DNA of 64,000 nucleotides from Phocoenobacter atlanticus (GTDB lineage: Bacteria; Pseudomonadota; Gammaproteobacteria; Enterobacterales; Pasteurellaceae), in assembly GCF_030764225.1 (NCBI RefSeq), contig NZ_JASAXH010000007.1, one strand, 5' to 3'. Below are positions 8,896-16,322 of this stretch, one piece after another. The notes under the pieces were generated by a model, which saw nothing but the letters and a program-made list of their open reading frames with translations, had not been told where the DNA came from and made no database searches. Numbering within the stretch: position 1 is the stretch's first letter; each line of letters starts with the position of its first letter. The translations under genes and the position numbers were made by a program.

Positions 8896-8970
8896 TTTTG
8901 CTCCTATATGAGTTTTTATACAACTAAAATAATGTTATTTGACTTCTGTTTTTTCACAATTATTTCTAAA

Positions 8971-11900
8971 CTACCTGAAATAATTGATACCATTAACAAA
9001 AATATTTTGGTTATTATCACCAGAAATATTTTTAAATGTTCCCTTAGAATAACGTTCACAATGCCCCATTTTTCCTAAAATGCGACCGTCAGCTGACATA
9101 ATACCTTCTATGGCTAGGCTTGAACCATTAGGGTTATAAATAAATTCATTAGTTGCTCTACCAGATAAATCAACATATTGTGTCGCAATTTGCCCATTGG
9201 TAATGAGTTGTTGTAAGGTATCTTCGCTTGCATAAAAACGCCCTTCACCATGAGAAACGGGAATATCAAAAGTTTGTCCTACAGCAAAAGAAGATAACCA
9301 AGGTGATTGGTTATTTACTATTTTTGTTGTTACCATTTGAGAAATATGGCGACCGATCTTATTAAAAGTTAGCGTTGGCGATTGCGGCGTAATTTGACCT
9401 ATATCACCATTTGGTAACAAGCCTGATTTAACAAGAGCTTGGAAGCCATTACAGATACCTAAAATCAAGCCATCTCTTGCTAGAAATTCATTAATACTCT
9501 CTTTTAATTGTGGGTTTTGTAAGATAGCAGCAATAAATTTACCTGAACCATCTGGCTCATCACCTGCACTAAAACCGCCAGGTAATACAAAGATTTGTGC
9601 TGTTTTAAGTTTATGGCACAGTTGATTAATAGAATCACGAATATAATTTGAGGTAATATTTCTAAATAATAGTATTTCCGCACATCCTCCATTGCGATTA
9701 AATGCGTTATACATATCGTATTCTGAATTACTACCAGGGAAAGTGGCGATTAATACTCTAGGTTTTGCAACCTTAACACCTTGTATTGAATGTGCTATTT
9801 TATTTGTTGTCACAGATAAATCTGTCAGAATAGCCGGTTGTTCATCCGTTTTTACTGGAAAAATTTTTGCTAGTTTTCCTAGCCATACTTCTTGCAAAGT
9901 AGTTAGATTAATATGTTCGTTATCAATAATAATAGAAAATTCATTAATACTTCGCCCTAATAAAATCGCATTAGGTTGATTGATTATTTGCTGACTTTCA
10001 ATAACAATGCTGGCGGGTTTAATAGTAAAATAATCAGTGTCATTATTATTGAGTCTAACACCGATACGATTACCGAAACTCATTTTTGCCAAAGCTTCCG
10101 CAATACCACCGTGTTTTACTGTCATTGCTGATAATATAGTGCCTTTTTCAATACCTGTCAGCACTGTCTCAAAATTATTTTTAAGGGTATGGGCATCATA
10201 TTGCCCCTCATTATCTAATGGATTATCCAGTAGATAGATATATGAACCAACTTGCTTAAATTCAGGAGAAATAATGTTATTAATATTACCAGAACTTACT
10301 GCAAAAGAAATAAAAGTCGGTGGTACGTGCAAATCGTTAAATGTGCCACTCATCGAATCTTTACCACCAATAGCAGCAACGTGAAAATCACTTTGAGCCT
10401 TGATTGCTCCCAGTAGTGCTAAAAAAGGTTTTGACCAAGCGACACTATCCTGCCCCAGTTTTTGAAAGTATTCTTGGAACGATAAGCGAGCTTTCTTATA
10501 ATCAATACCGACTGAAACTAATTTAGCGAGAGAATCAATGACGGCATACATTGCACCGTGATAAGGTGACCACGATAATAGATAAGGATTACACCCCCAA
10601 GTAATGGCAGAAACGGTTTGTGTTTCTTTATTAAGCACTGGCAATTTAGCAACAGAAACATCTATTGGGGTCATTTGGTAACGTCCACCAAATGGCATTA
10701 ATACTGTTCCTGCTCCAACAGTAGAATCAAACATTTCGCTTAAACCTTTTTGTGAGGCGACGTTTAAATCACATAAATTTTCTTCCCACTGTTTTTGTAA
10801 ATTATCACCTGAAACCACCCGCTTAAAGGGTTGTTGTCTATCAATATCGGTAATGGTAATATCAATTTGTTGTCTCACACCATTAGTGTTTAAAAACTCA
10901 CGTTGAATATCGACAATATTTGTCCCTTTCCACGTTAGTAGTAAACGACTATCATCTGTTACTTTACCAACGACTGTTGCTAATAAATTTTCTTCTTGGG
11001 CATATTGTAAAAAGGTTTGGCTGTCTTTTTCAGACACAATCACGGCCATACGTTCTTGTGATTCAGAAATAGCAAGTTCAGTACCGCTTAAACCTTCATA
11101 TTTTACAGGAATTAAATCAAGATTAACTTTAACACCATCGGCAAGTTCACCAATCGCAACACAAACCCCACCTGCACCAAAATCATTACATTTTTTAATT
11201 AATTTAGTTGCGTTAGCATTTCTGAATAAACGTTGAATTTTACGCTCTTCTAGAGCATTACCTTTTTGTACTTCTGCTCCACAAAGTAGTAAAGAGCTAT
11301 CATTATGTTCTTTGGATGAACCTGATGCACCACCACAGCCATCGCGTCCTGTTTTGCCACCGAGTAAAATAATGTGATCATTGGGTTGTGGTTTAGCTCT
11401 AATTACATTTTTAATTGGAGCAGCAGCAACCACAGCACCTACTTCCATACGTTTAGCTTTATAACCTTCGTGATACAACTCTGATACCAATGAGGTAGCA
11501 ATACCAATTTGGTTACCATAGGAAGAATAACCTTCAGCAGCTTCAGTGGTGATTTTTTGTTGGCTTAATTTACCAGCAAGAGTATCTTCGATTTTTTCCA
11601 GTGGATTAGCTGAACCTGTCACGCGAATTGCCTGATAAACATAAGCTCGCCCAGATAATGGATCTCGAATAGCACCGCCTAAACAAGTAGAGGCACCACC
11701 AAACGGTTCAATTTCTGTTGGGTGATTGTGAGTTTCATTTTTGAACATCAACAACCATTTTTCAAGGTGTTTTTCCCCTGAAAAATCGCTAGTTTCCACA
11801 TCCAAATAGACAGAACAGGCATTGTTTTCATCAGAAATTTCTAAATCATCTAAATATCCAGTTTTATGTAAATATTTTGCCATCACTGTTGCCATATCCA

Positions 11901-12708
11901 TTAGACACTGAGACTTATTTGCAGCTACTTTTGATTTAATGTCTAAATAATGATTGAATGCTGACTGCATTTGTTGTCCAAAAGGCGAATCAGGAAAGCT
12001 GATATGTCTAATTTGTGTTTCAAAGGTGGTATGGCGACAATGATCTGACCAATAGGTATCAAAAACTTTAATTTCAGTTTCAGTAGGATTTCTACCTAGT
12101 TGTTGATAATGTTGATGAATAGAATGTAAATCTTCGTAGCCCATAGCAAGATTTAGTTCATCTTTTAATTGATCGAGTTGGTTATGATTAAGACTGAGGA
12201 AGTTATCATAGATAACTACGCTATCATTAATAGTAATGGGTGTTTTAGCAAAGAGAGATAAATCTTTCTCTTTGCTATCAACAGGGTTTATATAGAATTG
12301 TTTAATTTTACTGAGATCAGCGAGGTTAACACTTCCTTCAAGAATAATAATTTTAAAAGATTTAACGGTAATATTAAGTTTTTTTGATAAAATAATTTCA
12401 ATACATTGTAAAGCAGAGTCTGCTCGTTGGTCGAATTGCCCATCTAAGCATTCAACAGCAAAGTACGTTTTATTTGTTAATTCTAATTCATCAATAACTT
12501 TATCACTAACAAGTTCTGATAAAATTCGATATTTAATTTTAGCAATCTCTTGGACACTTGCTTCTAGATCAAAAATATCATAACCATTGATTACCTTTAA
12601 GGATTCTAATCCTTGAATATGTAATTCTTGTTTAAATTTAGCACATAACTGCTTCGCCTCTATATCAAAACCAGACTGCTTTTCAATGAAAAAACGTAGA
12701 TTTGTCAT
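8971..12708 (-). CDS. purL: Phosphoribosylformylglycinamidine synthase, single-chain form
   Basis: PurL converts FGAR to FGAM with glutamine and ATP. The 1245-residue chain combines the synthetase region (YWSDHCRHTTFET near 219-231; FKNETHNHPTEIEPFGG near 322-338) with a C-terminal glutaminase (nucleophile Cys1086 in LGICNGFQAL; His1216/Glu1218 in GHCERY). Its length and segments such as CGGASGSSKEHN match the roughly 1240-residue single-chain PurL of streptococci and clostridia better than the roughly 1295-residue enteric protein (from memory). The start has a good AGGATAAG site. It is the first gene of the operon, directly behind the riboswitch leader. Confidence 0.96.
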   Translation of the reverse strand: MTNLRFFIEKQSGFDIEAKQLCAKFKQELHIQGLESLKVINGYDIFDLEASVQEIAKIKYRILSELVSDKVIDELELTNKTYFAVECLDGQFDQRADSALQCIEIILSKKLNITVKSFKIIILEGSVNLADLSKIKQFYINPVDSKEKDLSLFAKTPITINDSVVIYDNFLSLNHNQLDQLKDELNLAMGYEDLHSIHQHYQQLGRNPTETEIKVFDTYWSDHCRHTTFETQIRHISFPDSPFGQQMQSAFNHYLDIKSKVAANKSQCLMDMATVMAKYLHKTGYLDDLEISDENNACSVYLDVETSDFSGEKHLEKWLLMFKNETHNHPTEIEPFGGASTCLGGAIRDPLSGRAYVYQAIRVTGSANPLEKIEDTLAGKLSQQKITTEAAEGYSSYGNQIGIATSLVSELYHEGYKAKRMEVGAVVAAAPIKNVIRAKPQPNDHIILLGGKTGRDGCGGASGSSKEHNDSSLLLCGAEVQKGNALEERKIQRLFRNANATKLIKKCNDFGAGGVCVAIGELADGVKVNLDLIPVKYEGLSGTELAISESQERMAVIVSEKDSQTFLQYAQEENLLATVVGKVTDDSRLLLTWKGTNIVDIQREFLNTNGVRQQIDITITDIDRQQPFKRVVSGDNLQKQWEENLCDLNVASQKGLSEMFDSTVGAGTVLMPFGGRYQMTPIDVSVAKLPVLNKETQTVSAITWGCNPYLLSWSPYHGAMYAVIDSLAKLVSVGIDYKKARLSFQEYFQKLGQDSVAWSKPFLALLGAIKAQSDFHVAAIGGKDSMSGTFNDLHVPPTFISFAVSSGNINNIISPEFKQVGSYIYLLDNPLDNEGQYDAHTLKNNFETVLTGIEKGTILSAMTVKHGGIAEALAKMSFGNRIGVRLNNNDTDYFTIKPASIVIESQQIINQPNAILLGRSINEFSIIIDNEHINLTTLQEVWLGKLAKIFPVKTDEQPAILTDLSVTTNKIAHSIQGVKVAKPRVLIATFPGSNSEYDMYNAFNRNGGCAEILLFRNITSNYIRDSINQLCHKLKTAQIFVLPGGFSAGDEPDGSGKFIAAILQNPQLKESINEFLARDGLILGICNGFQALVKSGLLPNGDIGQITPQSPTLTFNKIGRHISQMVTTKIVNNQSPWLSSFAVGQTFDIPVSHGEGRFYASEDTLQQLITNGQIATQYVDLSGRATNEFIYNPNGSSLAIEGIMSADGRILGKMGHCERYSKGTFKNISGDNNQNIFVNGINYFR

Positions 12709-12743
12709 CTTATCCTCAAAGTCATTTTAAAAATGTTAGAAAC

Positions 12744-12773
12744 AAAAAAAGCCTAGATGCACGCATCTAGGCT
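12744..12773 (-). terminator. Intrinsic terminator in the purL leader (attenuator)
   Basis: A perfect 10-bp stem, AGCCTAGATG (12750-12759) with CATCTAGGCT (12764-12773), encloses a four-base loop. On the minus strand it is followed by a run of seven U residues. It lies between the aptamer and the purL start codon, 42 bases before the ATG, so it can only act as a conditional stop inside the leader. This is the expected expression platform of a transcriptional OFF switch. Confidence 0.9.
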
Positions 12774-12842
12774 GAATAATACAGATAAATTATTTTGTGA
12801 TTTATACAAGTGCTTTATTCTCATTACAAAATACCATAGTTT

Positions 12843-12909
12843 TACGAAAACAACGCAAGGAGTACAGAATTAAATTCAGTACTTTTTGTAATAAGAGTTA
12901 TTTTCGTAG
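12843..12909 (-). promoter_or_regulatory. Possible alternative pairing that competes with riboswitch helix P1
   Basis: The 3' strand of P1 and what follows (minus strand 12909-12898, TACGAAAATAAC) is complementary to 12854-12843 (GTTGTTTTCGTA): 8 pairs, a U-G wobble, then 3 pairs. The long helix would open P1. A further 9-bp complementarity, ATTACAAAA with TTTTGTAAT, lies in the same leader. How these helices control the terminator at 12744-12773 cannot be decided by eye. Confidence 0.4.
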
Positions 12910-12963
12910 TAGTTAATTTAAGGTTAACTGTAGAGACGCTCAACCATATTTTGAGCATATACG
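12905..12963 (-). ncRNA. Purine riboswitch aptamer, guanine type
   Basis: Read on the minus strand, all three helices of the purine aptamer are present. P1 is CGTA with TACG; P2 is GCTCAA with TTGAGC around loop AATATGG; P3 is AGTTAA with TTAACT around loop CCTTAAA. The GG of loop 2 and CC of loop 3 can form the kissing contact. The core junctions read UAU, GUCUCUAC and AC: U22, U47, U51 and C74 by xpt numbering are all present. C74 predicts guanine/hypoxanthine recognition, whereas adenine aptamers have U there. The aptamer lies about 200 bases upstream of purL with a terminator between, so purine excess should stop transcription of the operon. Confidence 0.92.
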
Positions 12964-13028
12964 ATTAAAAATTTTGTGCGATTGTACAACATTTTTTTGT
13001 AAAGTAATCCTCTTTTTTTAAATAAAAA

Positions 13029-14075
13029 TTAATTGTTTTTAAAATAGCGTTGTCCTTTCACTTCTTTACTACTTTCAATTAAACGATGATAATTTTCAAA
13101 GCGAGTTCGGTTAATTTTGCCTTCTTCTACGGCTTCTCTAATTGCACAGTTTGGATCGGTGTTGTGTTTACAATCACGGAATCTGCATAAACCTAAAATA
13201 GATTGAAATTCTATATAACCTTGAGTGATTTGCTCCACCTCTAAATGCCATAAGCCAAACTCACGAATACCTGGAGAATCAATTAGTTTACCACCTTGTG
13301 GTAATTGATATAAATAGGAAGCGGTAGTCGTGTGTTGCCCTAACCCTGAGTTAGTACTCACTTTATTAGTGAGTATATTGCTTTCTGGCAGTATTTGGTT
13401 GATTAAGCTTGATTTTCCGACACCAGATTGTCCTACAAAAATAGACGTACCTTGTGAAAGATAGTGGTCTAATTTTTCCATTCCCTCTCCTGTTTGAGCA
13501 GATAAACAAAGGCTTTGATAACCAATGTTACGATAGATATCAAGTTGTTTCTCAACTTCTTGTCGCTCATCATCATTTAATAAATCAATTTTATTTAACA
13601 CTATTAAGGCTGGAATTTTTGCATTTTCACAAATCACCAAATAGCGATCAATAATATTTAATGACAACTCAGGCAATACGGCAGATACAATAATAATTTG
13701 ATCAATATTTGATGCCATTACTTTGATTCCGTCATAATAATCGGGGCGAGAAAGTTCATTTTTACGAGGATAAATTGCCTCGATCACACCACTAATGCCT
13801 TGTAATTGTTCACTGCCTTTTCGCCAGGATACTTTATCACCGACTACCACAGATTTTAGAGTTCGACGTAGATTACAACGGCATACCTCACCATCTGAAT
13901 TTTCTACGTCAGCATGTTTAGCGTGACGGGCGATAACCAAACCATCTTTTGTTTCACCCAGCATTTCATCTTGCCATTCTAATTCTTTTTTATGAATTTT
14001 ATTGTGATGATTAGATTGAATACGTCGTTTTTGATTTTGTGTGAGTTTTCGTTGTTTTCCCAAAAGATTATCCAA
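13029..14075 (-). CDS. rsgA: Ribosome small-subunit-dependent GTPase A
   Basis: RsgA (YjeQ) is a late 30S assembly factor that hydrolyses GTP on the maturing subunit. The 348-residue protein shows the circularly permuted GTPase order: G4 (VLNKIDLL), then G1 (FVGQSGVGKSSLIN), then G3 (DSPGIREFG). An N-terminal OB-fold (about 40-120) precedes the GTPase domain, and a C-terminal zinc site follows (CRFRDCKHNTDPNC). The basic N-terminus (KQRKLTQNQKRRIQ) is usual. It is transcribed leftward, and its stop is followed by the purL leader; any transcription from rsgA would run into the riboswitch region. Confidence 0.96.
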   Translation of the reverse strand: MDNLLGKQRKLTQNQKRRIQSNHHNKIHKKELEWQDEMLGETKDGLVIARHAKHADVENSDGEVCRCNLRRTLKSVVVGDKVSWRKGSEQLQGISGVIEAIYPRKNELSRPDYYDGIKVMASNIDQIIIVSAVLPELSLNIIDRYLVICENAKIPALIVLNKIDLLNDDERQEVEKQLDIYRNIGYQSLCLSAQTGEGMEKLDHYLSQGTSIFVGQSGVGKSSLINQILPESNILTNKVSTNSGLGQHTTTASYLYQLPQGGKLIDSPGIREFGLWHLEVEQITQGYIEFQSILGLCRFRDCKHNTDPNCAIREAVEEGKINRTRFENYHRLIESSKEVKGQRYFKNN

Positions 14076-14108
14076 ATTAACTGATTTTATTAAATTATAG
14101 CCTAAGAA

Positions 14109-14789
14109 TTAACTTCTTGCTCCAAAAATTGCACTTCCTATACGAACCATTGTTGAACCACATTCAATCGCACTTTGCATATCATTGCTCATTCCCATTG
14201 AAAGGGTGTCAATTTCGGGGTAGTGCTGTTGTAAGGTATCAAATAATGCTTTCATTTTATTTAAGGCGATTTTTTGTTTTTCAGGCTCACTCTCCGATTT
14301 TGGAATCGCCATCAAACCACGTAGTTTTAAACGTGGTAACAGCATAATTTCATTGGCAAGAGAGAGCATTTCACGGGGAGCAATCCCTGATTTTGATTCT
14401 TCATCACTAATGTTAATTTGGATTAACACATTCAGTGGAGCAAGGTGTTCAGGGCGTTGTTCATTTAAGCGAGTGGCGACTTTTAAGCGATCGATAGTTT
14501 GTACCCAATCAAAATATGCAGCCACTAAGCGGGTCTTTTTTGATTGTAGCGTACCAATAAAATGCCATTCAAGATCATTATAATTATGAAAATAAGCAAT
14601 TTTTTCTACCCCTTCTTGCACATAATTTTCCCCAAAGGCACGTTGTCCGCAAGCAATTGCTTGTTCAATATCGTTTACAGGTTTGGTTTTGGTTACTGCA
14701 AGTAATGTTACTTGATCTGAGCGGTTACATTTTTGTAAAAATTTGCAAATTTGTTTCTTTATTTGTGTTAAATTTTGTTCAATAGACAT
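14109..14789 (-). CDS. yggS: PLP homeostasis protein, YggS family
   Basis: This is a single-domain, alanine-racemase-like TIM barrel that binds pyridoxal 5'-phosphate and balances B6 vitamers; no enzyme reaction is established. The PLP lysine is in LLAVTKTKP near residue 36. GENYVQEG, WHFIGTLQSKK and the C-terminal SMGMSNDMQSAIECGSTMVRIGSAIFG are family signatures. At 226 residues the length is normal. It is read in the same direction as rsgA, 33 bases upstream, and divergently from kdsC. Confidence 0.93.
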   Translation of the reverse strand: MSIEQNLTQIKKQICKFLQKCNRSDQVTLLAVTKTKPVNDIEQAIACGQRAFGENYVQEGVEKIAYFHNYNDLEWHFIGTLQSKKTRLVAAYFDWVQTIDRLKVATRLNEQRPEHLAPLNVLIQINISDEESKSGIAPREMLSLANEIMLLPRLKLRGLMAIPKSESEPEKQKIALNKMKALFDTLQQHYPEIDTLSMGMSNDMQSAIECGSTMVRIGSAIFGARS

Positions 14790-14858
14790 TTTTAATCCTA
14801 AATAAGCTATAATCTCTCCATATTAAAATGCAATATGGTTTAAATCAATAGAGAATAT

Positions 14859-15398
14859 ATGAAAGAGTTAGCAAAAATTAAATTAGTAATAACCGATGTC
14901 GATGGTGTTTTAACAGACGGCGGACTTTATTACAATGAAAAAGGCGAAGAATTAAAAAAATTCCACGTACAAGATGGTTTAGGTATTAAAATGCTCTTAA
15001 CTACAGGTACAAAAGTGGCGGTGCTTTCGGGCGGTGATTCGCCGTTGTTACGTAAACGAATTGATGTGTTGAAAATTCCTTATTTTTTATTAGGGAAAAT
15101 GGAAAAACGCACCGCTTGTTTGACCTTAATTGAGCAAGCAGGAGTAACCCCAGAAGAAACGGCTTACATTGGTGATGATACCTTAGATTTACCCGCATTT
15201 GAGATTTGTGGTTTGGCAATTGCTGTGGCAGATGCCCCTGATTACATTAAAAAGCAAGCTGATTTAATTTTAAAAAAGGCAGGGGGACAAGGTGCTTTTC
15301 GTGAACTTTCCGATATGTTGTTACTCTCACAAGGAAAGGAAGATGTTTACAGTACAGCAGACGGTTTTATGAGAGTGGTTGAGCAAATGACTCAGTAG
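14859..15398 (+). CDS. kdsC: KDO 8-phosphate phosphatase
   Basis: KdsC dephosphorylates KDO-8-P in the synthesis of the lipopolysaccharide inner core sugar. This is a C0-type HAD phosphatase of 179 residues: nucleophile motif VITDVDGVLTDGGLYY, motif II VLSGGDSP, and the metal site YIGDDTLDLPAF. A TATAAT at 14808-14813 is a plausible -10 box, although the -35 box is not clear. It is divergent from yggS with a 69-base gap. No KDO-pathway neighbours are nearby. Confidence 0.94.
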   Translation: MKELAKIKLVITDVDGVLTDGGLYYNEKGEELKKFHVQDGLGIKMLLTTGTKVAVLSGGDSPLLRKRIDVLKIPYFLLGKMEKRTACLTLIEQAGVTPEETAYIGDDTLDLPAFEICGLAIAVADAPDYIKKQADLILKKAGGQGAFRELSDMLLLSQGKEDVYSTADGFMRVVEQMTQ

Positions 15399-15426
15399 TT
15401 TTAGATATAATTTTAAAATCATAAAA

Positions 15427-15435
15427 ACAAGCGGT
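15427..15435 (+). repeat. DNA uptake-type sequence between kdsC and rsfS
   Basis: ACAAGCGGT is followed by AAGATTTGTG and, after an A/T stretch, CGCAAAT. This is the extended uptake motif with one departure from the core (A for C at position 10). Confidence 0.65.
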
Positions 15436-15484
15436 AAGATTTGTGATAAAATTCGCAAATTAATCAAAAAATTTTAAATAACAC

Positions 15485-15510
15485 GTAGAGACAAGGCATA
15501 CCTTGTCTAT
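15485..15510 (+). repeat. Palindromic repeat, copy 1
   Basis: GTAGAGACAAGGCATACC followed by TTGTCTAT forms a perfect 8-bp hairpin, AGACAAGG with CCTTGTCT. A second copy in inverted orientation lies at 49097-49122. The two differ at three positions, and stem pairing is kept in both. This copy lies 30 bases upstream of rsfS. Confidence 0.7.
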
Positions 15511-15540
15511 TGAATATATATCGTAAAGGACAATAAACAA

Positions 15541-15858
15541 GTGGAAATCAATTTAGTTGAATTTTTAAAGAACACTTTGGCTGATTTAAAAGCTGAAAAT
15601 ATACAAGCTATTAATGTAAAAGGCAATTCGAGTATTACTGATACAATGATTGTATGTACAGGAACATCAAGCCGTCACGTAGCCTCAATGGCAGATAATT
15701 TAACCGAAGAAAGTAAAAAAGCGGGTATTGAAGTCTTTGCCTCTGAAGGGAAAGTGACAGCAGATTGGATAGCGGTAGATTTTGGGCAAGCAATAGTACA
15801 TATTTTGCAACAAGATAGCCGTGAATTGTATCAATTAGAGAAATTGTGGCATAGATGA
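15541..15858 (+). CDS. rsfS: Ribosomal silencing factor
   Basis: RsfS binds uL14 on the 50S subunit and blocks subunit joining when nutrients are short. It has 105 residues, with the family stretches IVCTGTSSRHVASMADNL, EGKVTADWIAVDFGQAIVHIL and YQLEKLW. It starts at GTG, preceded by AAAGGA about 10 bases upstream. It is first in the row rsfS-rlmH-mrdA-mrdB-rlpA-dacA-queH, and its end overlaps rlmH by 4 bases. Confidence 0.95.
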   Translation: MEINLVEFLKNTLADLKAENIQAINVKGNSSITDTMIVCTGTSSRHVASMADNLTEESKKAGIEVFASEGKVTADWIAVDFGQAIVHILQQDSRELYQLEKLWHR

Positions 15859-16322
15859 GAATTCAGTTAGTTGCAGTTGGTACGAAAATGCCAAAATGGG
15901 TAACAACTGGATTTGAAGAGTATCAACGTCGTTTTCCTAAGGATATGCCTTTTGAATTGGTAGAAATTCCTGCGGGAAAACGAGGTAAAAATGCGGATAT
16001 TAAACGTATTTTAGAGCAAGAGGGTTATGCGATGTTAAACGCCTGTGGGCGTAATCGCATTGTTACCTTAGATATTCCGGGTAAGCCTTGGACAACTGGG
16101 CAGTTAGCTCAGCAATTAGAAATATGGAAAAATGATGGACGAGATGTGAGCTTACTTGTCGGTGGTCCTGAAGGTTTGTCGCCTGAATGTAAACAACGAG
16201 CAGAACAAAGTTGGTCACTTTCGCCATTAACTTTGCCTCATCCCCTTGTGAGAGTGGTTGTGGCAGAGAGCTTGTATCGTGCGTGGTCATTAACTACTAA
16301 TCATCCTTATCATAGAGAATAA
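15855..16322 (+). CDS. rlmH: 23S rRNA pseudouridine-1915 N3-methyltransferase
   Basis: RlmH methylates pseudouridine 1915 in helix 69 of 23S rRNA in assembled ribosomes. It has 155 residues, the standard length, with a SPOUT knot fold: LVGGPEGLSPECKQ forms part of the SAM pocket, and the C-terminal SLYRAWSLTTNHPYHRE is invariant in the family. It overlaps rsfS by 4 bases (ATGA), and its stop overlaps the mrdA start. Confidence 0.97.
   Translation: MRIQLVAVGTKMPKWVTTGFEEYQRRFPKDMPFELVEIPAGKRGKNADIKRILEQEGYAMLNACGRNRIVTLDIPGKPWTTGQLAQQLEIWKNDGRDVSLLVGGPEGLSPECKQRAEQSWSLSPLTLPHPLVRVVVAESLYRAWSLTTNHPYHRE

Noticed and set aside
12930..12945. GTAGAGACG in the purL leader as a third palindromic repeat copy
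   Set aside because: It is the riboswitch J2/3 region read on the other strand and lacks the second arm of the palindrome.
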